Shown here: positions 51,814 through 61,679 of the stretch, piece after piece
Layout of the letters: the number at the start of each line of letters is the position of its first letter
Position numbering within the stretch: position 1 is the first letter of the stretch
Assembly (NCBI GenBank): GCA_964035575.1
Contig: OZ037870.1
Coordinates: 930,001-994,000 of the forward strand
From: Rhynchopus sp. YZ270_cl-10
Lineage: Eukaryota > Euglenozoa > Diplonemea > Diplonemida > Diplonemidae
Length of the DNA stretch: 64,000 nucleotides
Direction: 5' to 3'
Translations under genes and position numbers: made by a program
Notes under the pieces: generated by a model
Databases searched by the model: none
The model's input: only the letters and a program-made list of their open reading frames with translations
What the model was told of the DNA's origin: nothing

Positions 51814-54033
51814 ATGCCGCGTAGACGAATAGTGAGTGGTGAGGGGGTGTTTTTGGGTGTGTTGCTGTTTTGTGGAGGGGTGTTGTCGTCAGAGAACGAT
51901 CATACATACAGCACGGGCGACCCTGTTCACGTCTACGGAAACAAGATTGGACCGTTCAACAACCCGCTAGAGACTTATGGGTATTTCGATGTGCTGCCGT
52001 GGTGTTCACCTGAGAGCACCATCGCAAAGCGGCCCACCCTTGGTGAAGCGCTTGCGGGAGATGAGCTGATCCGTCTTGCTCTTGACATCCGCTTTGGCCG
52101 TGCAGGGAAAAGCGAAATCATCTGCACCAGGAAGGTGACCGCGAAAGAGGCCGGCATCCTCGTCAGCGCAGTCAAACAGCAGTACTGGTACCAGCTCTAC
52201 ATCGATGAACTCCCCGTCTGGGCCGCGCTCGGGAAAATAAAAAAGGAGGTCCCATACATCTACACACACCAACGCTTTTCCCTTGGATACAACGGCGACA
52301 AGGTTGTGGTGGCGAACCTCACTGCAGAGGATAAGGTGGAGATTCCTCTGGAAGGAGGGGAGCTCAAATTTACGTACAGCGTGGACTGGGCGCCGTCGAC
52401 GGTGCAATTTGAGGGCAGATTCAGACGCTATCTGGATGAATCCTTTTTTGAACATAGAATCCATTGGGTCAGCGTTTTGAACTCTTTTATGATGGTTTTT
52501 GTTCTGGCATGCATTGTGTTGATGGTTCTGCTGCGTACACTCCGTGCAGACTGGGCACGCTACAATATGGACGTAGAGGACGACGCTGAACTACGCGATG
52601 AAAGCGGTTGGAAGCAAGTCCACGGTGACGTCTTCAGAGTACCTCCACACCATGTTTTCCTCTGCGCCTTAGTGGGAACCGGGTGCCAGTTGATTGTGTT
52701 CTGCTTCTGTTTGATTTTCATTGCGATTGTTTCGGTCATTTATGCAGACAGAGGTGGTCTTTTGACGTACGGTGTTCTGAGTTATCTTGTGACGTCGTGT
52801 GTGGCAGGGTACGCTTCAGGGCGTCTGTTTACAAGGTACACAGCAGCAGGACCGGCGATTTCGAAGGAGTGGAAGACGACGATGTTCTACACCTCGGCAC
52901 TGTTCCCCGGGTGTGTCAGTGTTGTTATTTTCGTCCTGAACGGCATCGCAGTGGCGTACTCCAGCCAGCAGGCAATCCCGTTCTTTACAATGGCGGCCAT
53001 GTTCTTAATGTGGCTCTGTGTCTCGCTTCCACTGGTCCTTCTAGGAACCTTTATTGGGAGACATCAGAAGAGGGCGAGCAACCCCCGGTATGGCTTTGAA
53101 TTGAATGCATAAAGTTTATTAAACGCGGCGAGGCTTACATAGTATCAGTCATTTCCTCTTTATTGAAGGTTGGCTTTGGTCATTTGTATGAAAAAGAGTT
53201 CGCATAAAAGCGACGTTTAAAGATAACAAAATGGCAGTGGAGATTGCGCAACTGTGGCAACACTACCGAGGCAACGACACTACTCCAACAATTTATCAAA
53301 AATAAAACAACAGTGTGAGTCAGATGCCGCGCCACATCCCAGAGAGGTGGAAGTACAGCGCACCTCTCAGCCTCGTGCTTGGTGGTGTTCTGCCGTTTGG
53401 GTCGATTTTCATCGAGCTGTACTTCGTGTTCACGTCCTTCTGGAACTACAAGTTCTACTACGTGTACGGCTTCATGCTGCTTGTCTACGTGATCCTGATT
53501 CTCGTGACCATGTGCCTCTCCGTCGTGTCGACGTACTATCTCCTCAACGCAGAAGATTACAGGTGGCAGTGGCCTGCGTTCGGCATGGGTGCGTCGACGT
53601 CAGGTATGGTCTTGCTTTTTGGAAAAAATAAGGGCGACATTGAGTACACATCCTGCACTAGCAGGCTGTCGACACAAAAAGTTTTCAAATTTTTTTTTGT
53701 CAAAATACAAACTACCCCCCCTCAGGTTACGTCTTCCTCTACTCGGTGTACTACTTCGTGTTCAAGACGAAGATGACAGGGCTTCTCATGACAGCCTTCT
53801 ACTTCGGGTACATGTTCCTCTTCTGTGCCGGGCTCACTATCCTTTGCGGAACGGTATGCAAAAAACAAGCTCTTCTGAGCCAAAAAATAATTTAGAAGGG
53901 TACGAGAGGCACATTCATGATTCTATTTGATTTCTCTTTTCTCTTCGCCAAACACTTTATGCATACACAGGTAAGCTTCATGAGTGCGGATCTGTTCGTC
54001 TGTAAAATCTATCAATCTGCTAAGTCAGATTAG
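51814..54033 (+). CDS. TM9SF (nonaspanin) family membrane protein (4 exons)
   Basis: Exons: 51814-53087, 53314-53603, 53726-53853, 53971-54033; 584 residues, in the family range. An N-terminal signal peptide (~1-26) is followed by the lumenal domain with the family blocks [20 protein letters not shown] and [14 protein letters not shown], then nine membrane helices. The splice junctions rebuild the conserved C-terminal part: [34 protein letters not shown] and a short tail [13 protein letters not shown] in place of the usual KIYSSIKID. Nonaspanins are Golgi/endosome proteins that help sort membrane proteins with Gly-rich helices. All three introns start GTATG, end CAG and contain pieces of families D, E and F, one each (intron 1 also has a C-like scrap). 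The ATG follows a C/T-rich tract right next to a TIR element. Confidence 0.95.
53231..53306 (+). repeat. Family D copy ending TM9SF intron 1
   Basis: GCAGTGGAGATTGCGCAACT ... AACAATTTATCAAAAATAAA lies 7 bp before the last base of the intron, so the repeat fills the branch-site and acceptor region. Confidence 0.8.
53629..53680 (+). repeat. Family E copy inside TM9SF intron 2
   Basis: GGGCGACATTGAGTACACAT, then CCTGCACTAGCAGG and GTCGACACAAAAA, nearly the same as 1662-1710. Confidence 0.8.
53899..53925 (+). repeat. Family F copy inside TM9SF intron 3
   Basis: GGTACGAGAGGCACATTCAT, matching the core of the copies at 42759 and 61200. Confidence 0.6.
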
Positions 54034-55021
54034 AGAGAGATTGTGATCTTCGGGGGGGAGAGGGGGAATTCTTTAAAAAAGAAAACACCGCGTGGGCGCT
54101 CATCTTTGTGACGCGCTGCACGGTTTTTCTATCTTTAAAAAAAACTTCCACATCTTTTTAACACATTAACAAATGCAAAAAAAAAAAATATTGAAGAGAA
54201 GCAAAAAGACAGTTTATGGGGAAAAATATAATGTGTTCTGTCCTTGGGGAGAGGTTCTCCGAGGGCATAGAGGAGGGGGGGTCATGTTTCAATTAATTGT
54301 TAAGTCATTAAGATTGATGTTGTATGCATGTGGGCATATTCATCGGTCAACTTTTTCTTTCTTTTCCTTTAGAATTTTAGTGGGTGGTGCTTCCTACCCC
54401 TCGTTATAGCGCTATGGAAGTTACCTCGGGGGAAGATGGCTGGATTGTGTTTACTGGTGAGTTGATGCATCCGATGCACTACAGTCAATAGGGTGGGGGG
54501 GGGAAAAAGGGGGAGGGAAGGTTTTCTAGACAAACAGTGTTTTTGGGTTCTGCAGCAGATCGGGTCGTGTGCAATTTACAATTTTCACACAGTAGTGTGG
54601 GTGCGCACGAAAACATGATCCCGCTTTTCTCATCAAAATGAACACTTTGAAAATGTAACATTTTTTTTTTAAAGCTGGCGAAAAATAATGGGTAAAAAAA
54701 AGCAAAATAAATCCGAAGCCACAAAAAAAATTTTTTTGTAGAAGTAGTTGTGTGATCCCCCCTTCCAAAAGTTCTTACAATTTTATTAACAGTCCTTCTG
54801 ACTCCCCCTTTTCCCCCCCTCCTTGATTGGTGTCTACACCACTTATCAAAAATAAACAGAGCACAAAGCACAAAACGAAAAACATTTTCACACCCCCTGA
54901 TTTGACTTGCACGAGATGCTTGGGTATATCTTGAGAGCTTTTCTTTTTTGGGTTGAGGGGGGGGGGTTTTTTTTTCCGGCTTCATAAACGATGTTTGCCA
55001 AATAGGATAGCACTAGTTGTA

Positions 55022-55130
55022 GATCTGATGTGAACCTCGAAATGGATCTAAAAAACTGCATGATTGAGCACCGCTCGGTGACCAAAGGTCCACACTGTTA
55101 CGAGAGGGCTTTTTGTATTTCAAAATCAAA
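55022..55130 (+). repeat. Dispersed repeat family A copy (diverged)
   Basis: CTGATGTGAACCTCGAAATG, then a shorter middle, ending TTACGAGAGGGCTTTTTGTA. Confidence 0.65.
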
Positions 55131-55274
55131 TCGATTTGGTCGATTCGGTCAAACCAGAGTAGTCTGTTAAGGGCATTTTAAAATACCAAGCCAATGCAGT
55201 GTCAAACACCCCCCTTCTTTCTTGCAAAAACGTGAGACATCACGGCATACATCCTAGAAATCTTACCTTTGTTT

Positions 55275-55393
55275 CAGATGTAAACCACAAAATGGATTGT
55301 AGGACTGCATAATTGGGTGTCCACCCCCCCCCGGTTCATCCGATCATGCGCCAAAGGTAGTGTTCACGAGAGGGCTTTGTATTTCAACTCTAC
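55275..55393 (+). repeat. Dispersed repeat family A copy
   Basis: CAGATGTAAACCACAAAATG, a GTCCACC and poly-C middle, and CACGAGAGGGCTTTGTATTT followed by CAACTCTAC, as in the copy at 30994. Confidence 0.8.
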
Positions 55394-55643
55394 TTTGTTT
55401 TGTGTGTGGCGCTCAATGAAAGAAGACGAGAAAAAAATAGGCAACACAGAAAAAAACATATAGGTAAGTTGACAGTGAAGCTTGCAGAGCTGGCAGCTAC
55501 ACTCATTCCAACCATTTTTTTTCCCCAGAAAAGAGAGAAAAAACAGACCCTAGAGATGCAAACCAAGTATACGTACCTATACCATTGCACCAAAGCCTCG
55601 TAGAGAAGAGATGGGGAAGGGGAGGGAAAGGGAGGGGGGGGGG

Positions 55644-57207
55644 TAGGGGCCGCAGTCCCCTAAGGAAATTATGTAACAATAATTATTTCGTCATTTTTTG
55701 GGCATCTAGTGGGCACCTCAGGGTGTGTCTGACACCCAAAATAGGTTTCCGGGGCAGTGTGACCCAGAATTCCATGGTTTGGCACCTCAGAAAGTGAAAA
55801 AAGTGTGAAAAAATAGGATTTTCAGCCCTTTTGGCCATTTGGGGCGATATGGCCAATTTTGGCACATTTTTTGCTTTGTGGGGGTATTTGGGGCTATTTC
55901 ACCCCCAAAACCACTCAGAACATGTTCTAGGCACCTATTTTCAACCACAATTACCCATACAGGGGGGTATTCCGCTCAAGAAATGGTTTTGTTGGGGTTA
56001 TTTTCAGCAAAGTTTCACTAAGTTTTGCTAAGTTTCACTAAGTTTTACTAAGTTTCACTAAGTTTTGGTCAAAAAAAATGCACAAAAAATGCAAAAAACA
56101 CGAAAAATTGCACAAAAAATGGGAGGAACCGAACAAATATGTATGGTATGGCAAAAATGTGTCCTTTTTTTTGGGTGACTGATTACCAGAAACACAAAAA
56201 AAATGGAAAATAAAGCACAAATCGGCCATTTGGGCCATTTTGGGACAAATGACCATTTTTGACCAAATTTTCAAAAAAATTGTAAAATTTCGACATCATG
56301 GCAGCTGCTTGGGCACAAAACTACCCCAGGGATGTCCTGTGAGTCCATTCCGACCTGTTTTGGACACTTTAGGTACTTTTTTTGGCCGTTTTTTGGTGTT
56401 TTGAGGTCAAAATGACCCCTGTCTACCCCCTGTCCAGGGGTCATATTCGACTCAATATTTCAAACCAAGATCGGTTCTAGGGGCCCAAAAGGGTGCAGCT
56501 CGTCGAAATCAGGCCCACAGGACCCCTAGGAGTACGATTTCCACAGGAGAGTGACCCCAAGAGGCCTCTGGCAGCCCTAATTTGGCATTTTTTAGCCCAA
56601 AAACCGCCCCTACCCCCCTCTCTGGGGGGGAGGGCAATTTTTCACTCATTTTCCCCATTTCTAGTGCTTCTGAGTCCTCCAAAGGGTAAAAAACCGGTTC
56701 CGTTGGGTCCGCAGACCATTTTTTGGGGGGGTACATACCAAAATTTGCACCATACCCTACTTTATGTGATGGCCAGGGGAAAAATCCTGGCCTTGGACAG
56801 GGGGTAGACAGGGGGTGGACAGGGGGTCATTTTGACCAAATTTTGGCCAAATTCACCAAAGAAAAGGCGTAAAAATGTGAAAAACAGGCGAGAATGGACT
56901 CCAAGCACGTTTTTGGGGCAAAATAGGGCTCAAATGACTCTCTGAAACATCGAATTTGGTGTTTTTTCATGTTTTTTCATGAAAAATCGGGGTTTTGGTC
57001 AAAATGGCCAAAATCCCCAAAAAGCCAGTTTTTTGCTATTTTTTCCCATTTTTTCACATTCTAGAGTCGAATTTTCACCCAATTTTGCCTCACAGGGTGT
57101 TTCTGACCTATTCTGGGGTGGTTCTCTGCAGGTTGTGGCCACTATACGCCAAAAAGTGGCAAAATGAATTATTGTTACATAATTTCCTTAGGGGACTGCG
57201 GCCCCTA
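55644..57207. mobile_element. Large TIR element, 1.56 kb, with terminal hairpins
   Basis: The inverted ends (about 40 bp) read TAGGGGCCGCAGTCCCCTAA with AAATTATGTAACAATAATT further in. AGGGGC ... GTCCCCT at each tip can itself fold. The interior is non-coding, with a six-fold 10-bp tandem of CTAAGTTTCA type (55990-56065) and an 11-bp tandem GACAGGGGGTA (about 56797-56829). Parts resemble the middle of 50719-51635 in the reverse direction (GGTGTTTCTGACC blocks). Confidence 0.8.
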
Positions 57208-57349
57208 AGGGGGGGGGGGGGGGGGATTTCGATAGGGGGTAGAAAAGGGGGGGAGGGGCATTAGCTGCATATTAACTAATCGAGCTACTATTTAGGTATA
57301 CACCTTTTAAGCTCGGGGGTGGGGAGGGGGTTTTTTTAACAGTTTAAAA

Positions 57350-57393
57350 GGTGACTGAACACGAGAGGCTTAGGTTCATCTTATAAACGTTTC
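57350..57393 (+). repeat. Dispersed repeat family C copy
   Basis: GTGACTGAACACGAGAGGCT followed by TAGGTTCATCTTATAAACG. Confidence 0.65.
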
Positions 57394-57647
57394 TTCTTCT
57401 TTGTTTTTTTTTTTTTTTTTTTTTTTTTTGTTTCGAACAGACACATAGCAGTGTCGTACCGTTACTCTTTTTACAATTTTTCATATTTTTTTAAAAACGG
57501 CGTTGGATTTTTTTAAATGGGATATTAAAAAATAGCATGCCCCTCCCCTTCTCTCCCCAACTCCCTAAACCAACCTCTCTAACCTTACTCATAGTAACCC
57601 AATATAGCACCTATTTTCCCCCAAAATCAGCAACCCCTTCTGTACAC

Positions 57648-59351
57648 ATGACCACCCTTATTCTTCAACTAACGTTATGTGCCGTGGAGTGGGCGCAACT
57701 CTCTGTGACCCGTGGGTCGAATGCTTCTGATGTGACCTTTACGGAGCATGCTTCCGGGTGGGACGCAGCCAGACAACGCGTGGTTGTCTTCAACCGTGAT
57801 GGATTGACCTATGCCCTGGATGCTTCGAAGACGTGGTATCAGGTTGCCACCACCAACTCCCCTCCGGCCCGCTTTTCGACAGTCTATGGAAGCGACAACG
57901 TGGGGCTGGTTATTTGCAGTGGTGAAGACAGCTCCAAGGAGTTTTACAACGACGTCTGGCGCTTCACCTATGCGACCGATACCTGGGAGGAGCTTGCTAC
58001 CCTCGATGCCTCTGGCGCACCAGAAACCCGCTACGGTGCGGTCGGCGGCGTGCACGGCGACCCCTCTTCTGGGTACCATCTGCTCATCACCCACGGCTTT
58101 GCGTCTAAGCGCTACTCCAATGCATTCCGCTTTGACCTCTCCCTTCGCGTCTGGGAAGAGATCGAAAGCGGGTCGCACGAATACTCTATGACCCACCCCC
58201 ACGCCCGGTGCCTCATGCCTGGTACCGTCAACCCTTCCGGTGAGATCTTTATGTTCGGAGGCTGTCTTTCTGGTGGAGGTACTGGAGGCCCCTGCCCCTC
58301 ATGGGATGGGTGGTGCCGCAACACCGAGGGCGACTGGCATCGCATTACCGATGGATCGAACCCTACCCCACGTACCAGAGGGCTCATGGTGACGTTCCCC
58401 CCTCAGCCGCATCGGACTTTGTTGATCACATCAGGGACCGTCAAAACTGGGGCACAATGGTTGGAAGGAAGCGAAGCCGTAGGAGGTGACATCGGGCTGG
58501 TCGACTGCAATGAAAGGCATTGGCGTTTTAAGCGTCCATCTGGAACTTCGCCACCACGTCTTCATGATGCCTCTGTTACGTCAAACAGTACACACATCAT
58601 TTTAACTGGAGGAAACGCAGATGGAGTGACCGGGGTGAACACATATGTTTTAACATGGACTTCGACCTATTTTGATGATGCGGAAGATGCGAGCGGGACG
58701 GAGAGCTACCTTACCTTGGTTATTATGCACGGTGTTTTTATGTTTCTGGCATGGGGTATACTGTGTCCGGTGGGGATGTTTTGCGCACGGTATTTGAAGG
58801 AAAGGGATCCGCTTTGGTTTAAGGTGCATAGAGCGATGATGTGTGCAGGGCTTCTTTGTACTGTGATTGGGTTTGGGTTGATTGTGCCTGCGATCCTGGG
58901 AAGTGGGCATTTTAAGTTTGCGCATGGAGCCATTGGGTTGGTGGTTGTGATATTGGCGTTGCTCCAGCCTGTTAACGCTGTGCTGCGTCCACACAAACCC
59001 TCACCCGGAGAGGAAAGAAGCGTGGGGAGACTCATTTGGGAGATTCTTCATCGTTGGTCTGGCAGAACTGCGGTGCTCCTTGGTTTGATTAACTGTATCC
59101 TTGGTGTTCTTATCGCAGTAGCACCTATGTCGGTAGTGGTGACGTGCATTGTATGGTGTTCTGTTATATTCATCCTTGGAGTAGTTTTAGAAATGATCTT
59201 CCGCTCCCGTTTCGGATTCTGCAAAAACTGGAAGGCAGTCATCGAAGCACAAAACCAAACCGACAAAGAAAAGGAAGCAACCGCGCCAGCCTCATCCCCT
59301 TCTGGAGACTACCATGGTCCTGAAACAGAGAGGCACCCAAAGCAGCAGTAG
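57648..59351 (+). CDS. Kelch-repeat / cytochrome b561 membrane protein
   Basis: A single-exon protein of 567 residues. The N-terminus (MTTLILQLTLCAVEW) looks like a signal peptide, which is why this Met is preferred over the in-frame ATG at 57537. Residues ~40-345 form a Kelch-type propeller (NDVWRFTYATDTWEEL, IFMFGGC, LLITSG, IILTGGN ... NTYVLTW). Residues ~350-515 are a cytochrome b561 membrane domain with four helix-borne histidines at the expected spacing: H361 (MHGVFMFLAWG), H394 (FKVHRAMM), H426 (KFAHGAIGL) and H468 (ILHRWSGR), which would hold two b-type haems. The C-terminal tail is hydrophilic and Glu/Lys-rich. b561 proteins pass electrons across membranes, often from ascorbate to ferric iron or radicals. 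Here the Kelch part would face outside or the lumen and may bind a partner or substrate; that is inference. Confidence 0.9.
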   Translation: MTTLILQLTLCAVEWAQLSVTRGSNASDVTFTEHASGWDAARQRVVVFNRDGLTYALDASKTWYQVATTNSPPARFSTVYGSDNVGLVICSGEDSSKEFYNDVWRFTYATDTWEELATLDASGAPETRYGAVGGVHGDPSSGYHLLITHGFASKRYSNAFRFDLSLRVWEEIESGSHEYSMTHPHARCLMPGTVNPSGEIFMFGGCLSGGGTGGPCPSWDGWCRNTEGDWHRITDGSNPTPRTRGLMVTFPPQPHRTLLITSGTVKTGAQWLEGSEAVGGDIGLVDCNERHWRFKRPSGTSPPRLHDASVTSNSTHIILTGGNADGVTGVNTYVLTWTSTYFDDAEDASGTESYLTLVIMHGVFMFLAWGILCPVGMFCARYLKERDPLWFKVHRAMMCAGLLCTVIGFGLIVPAILGSGHFKFAHGAIGLVVVILALLQPVNAVLRPHKPSPGEERSVGRLIWEILHRWSGRTAVLLGLINCILGVLIAVAPMSVVVTCIVWCSVIFILGVVLEMIFRSRFGFCKNWKAVIEAQNQTDKEKEATAPASSPSGDYHGPETERHPKQQ

Positions 59352-59386
59352 AACGTGTTTTTTTATTTTTAAAGCTTTCCGTATCT

Positions 59387-59392
59387 AATAAA
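59387..59392 (+). promoter_or_regulatory. Candidate poly(A) signal
   Basis: AATAAA lies 36 bp after the stop of the Kelch-b561 gene, a normal distance. Confidence 0.4.
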
Positions 59393-59857
59393 AGACTGCG
59401 GGCAGCGCTTAGAGTGTGAAAGAAAAAAAATATAGTGGAGGTCATCCTCGGGTGTCTACACTAAGTTTTCAAAGAAAGAAAAATCTTTTTGGGGTGTGGC
59501 CACAAATACTTTACTTCAGAGTTTGTGCTTGAAAATGCGCGCTTTGGGGAAGTCGTGTGAGTCATGTTTGTAATTACTTTTTTTTTTTAAAACACCGGTT
59601 GAGCGCATAAACAAAGCCCCGTCATTTTTATTCGGACCTCTTACGTACCATTTGCATGAACTCGACTGTGCTGCGTTTTAGCATGGTGCAACTGTTTTAT
59701 TGAGGGGCATATAGCGCATAAGAGTTTGTGATTGTTGCTCTCTTTAAGTTGTTAGGTGGGCACGCGAGAGGGCTTTGGATTTCACGTTGCATTTGTTTCG
59801 TTCTTATATCATGGCTCCTTTCCCATGAATCTAGCTCGCACCGGGGGGGGCTTTCGG

Positions 59858-59979
59858 TGATGGCGGCAGTATTGTGATGGGAGCCCATTGTAATACGAAA
59901 ATACATCACGATGTGTATTGTGATGTGTTTTGATGTATTTTTCGTATTCCAATGGGCTCCCATCACAATACTGCTGCCA
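59858..59979. mobile_element. Small MITE with 8-bp flanking repeats
   Basis: The arms GGCGGCAGTATTGTGATGGG / CCCATCACAATACTGCTGCC continue inwards for about 45 bp in all, with a short loop. It is flanked by GCTTTCGG (59850-59857 and 59980-59987). The whole element could fold into one hairpin. Confidence 0.8.
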
Positions 59980-60022
59980 GCTTTCGGGCCCGTACATTAG
60001 TTTTCTTTTCTTAGTTTTAGTT

Positions 60023-60867
60023 CAGGGTTGTTTCTAGGATCTCGCTTTTTTTTCTCGGGGGGGGTCAATTTTTTTCCCAAAAAAAATTTTTTTTCCGCCG
60101 GGAAAAAATGGTCTTTCAAGGGTTTTTGGGTGTATTCCGAGCTTTCTCGACGAAGCCTCGATCTCACCAAGAAAACCCCATACCCCAAAGCTTCAGAATA
60201 TCATGGTGGTATGTAGCTTCTGTGCGGGTATGAAACAGGTAAAGAAACGGTGGCCATGGTACCCAAAGGTTCCTGGCGAAGCCACGGTACGCAACATTTC
60301 TAAAATTGCACTATTGTACAGCCAAACTATGTCATGGGAAGGTGTGATGTAAGCTTGCGCCGCAGGCGCACGGTACGCTACTTTTATTCTTTTCGCCAAA
60401 TCTTTTTTCACACTCCCATCACCGTTCCACGTGGTGTAGTCGGTGCGGGTGTTGTCGCTCTTCACCAGTGCCAACACTGGTGGTGGGTGGAAAACGTGTA
60501 GTTCGGGGGAAAATATGTAATTTTTTGATAAAACAACTTGTTGTCAATTCTAAAAAGATTGGAGGCAGCGCTGCAGGGCAAACAAAACGGATTGAAAAAA
60601 ACAGAAGCTTGCTTGTTTTCTTTGAGTACTCAATTAACCACAACAACCGTACTTCAGTTTAACACATTTTTTCACCTTTTTGTTTTCCCGGCTTTGAGCG
60701 CACAAACAAAAGACCCGATCTTTTTTACAGGGGGGTGAGGCTGACCAGCGCACCGTGCCAGATTCTGGGGGTAAAATTGACCCCCCCCCGGGGGGGGTCA
60801 ATTTGACCCCCCAGAATCTGGGGGGGGGGTCAGTGACCCCCCCCCGACCCCCCTAGAAACAACCCTG
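60023..60867. mobile_element. hAT-like element carrying a copy of host upstream sequence
   Basis: The tips CAGGGTTGTTTCTAGG / CCTAGAAACAACCCTG are flanked by a perfect 8-bp duplication TTTTAGTT (60015-60022, 60868-60875). Inside are a GCGCCGCAGGCGC hairpin, a minus-strand protein-like frame (60193-60477, e.g. DYTTWNGDGSVKKDL), and the 206-bp segment shared with the region just upstream of the gene at 3272. No transposase gene is seen. Confidence 0.85.
60521..60726 (+). repeat. Second copy of the 3028-3193 sequence
   Basis: Almost identical to 3028-3193, apart from about 40 extra bases (starting ACCGTACTTCAG) before GGCTTTGAGCGCACAAACAA. Confidence 0.85.
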
Positions 60868-61199
60868 TTTTAGTTGTATGTTCACAGCACTTCCATCTTA
60901 AGAATGCGTATTTCTTTTTTCTCCGATGGACAGCTCCTAGCTTTCTTTCAAAAGCATTTTTTTTTTCCATCATTAGAGTAGGCGCTGTATCTCCTATACA
61001 GACTTTACGTAAAGGTGAAAGGAACGGGTTTTGTATGGCACGCTCTTCATGATGTCTGGTGCCATCCAATTTTATTCGCGTCTTTCACATTTTTTTTTTC
61101 CCAATGAAGTGCTCTCTGGGGGCTGGAAAACCCGCGGAGAACCAATACCTGCGCCCGATGAACGGTGCGGCGTTTGCACTTTGTCAACCTCTTATTTTG

Positions 61200-61239
61200 A
61201 TGTGTGTGCACAAGAAGCGCATTCATCTTTCAAGTTTTC
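61200..61239 (+). repeat. Dispersed repeat family F copy, next to a family B tail
   Basis: GTGTGTGCACAAGAAGCGCA then TTCATCTTTCAAG. A worn family B tail (61145-61190: CCTGCGCCC ... GCGTTTGCAC) stands just before it. Confidence 0.5.
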
Positions 61240-61679
61240 ATTTTTTTTTTCTTCTTCCCACATGAAATTTCTTCCCATAAACTCTTCACCACACGGCGCA
61301 CATCAGCCTCTTGGTTGATGTGGAAAAGTGGGTGTGCCACATCAGCCCAGTGGGTTTGACACAGGCACTTTAGGTGGGGAGGTACCCAGACCCAAGCAGT
61401 GGCACATAACCTCAAAATGTGACCCACATGAGGGGATGTGACACCGCAAAAAAAAAATACCACCTCCCACCTGTGTCTGACTTTTTCTTTTAAAAGATGT
61501 ACCACTGCGGGATTCACCTTCACCCTACTTATTTTTAAAAAAACGCAGTATTCAACCACACTCCTTCCCCCCCATCCCCACCTCATTGACAACTTTTCAT
61601 TCATCTTTACTATCCCCTTCCTCCTCATCCTCCTCATCCTCCCCATCCTCATCCAAATTCAACAGAAAAAAGCACAACA

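Larger units (their letters stand above)
54034..57647. other. Gene-less spacer with family A copies and a TIR element
   Basis: No supported gene. It holds two family A copies, the element at 55644-57207, a family C copy and a long T run (57403-57430). The stretch 54034-55020 shows nothing I can name apart from homopolymers and a weak family D tail near 54830. Confidence 0.65.

Noticed and set aside
57537-57647. Upstream in-frame ATG as start of the Kelch-b561 gene
   Set aside because: It would place 37 low-complexity residues before a good signal peptide. The Met at 57648 fits better.
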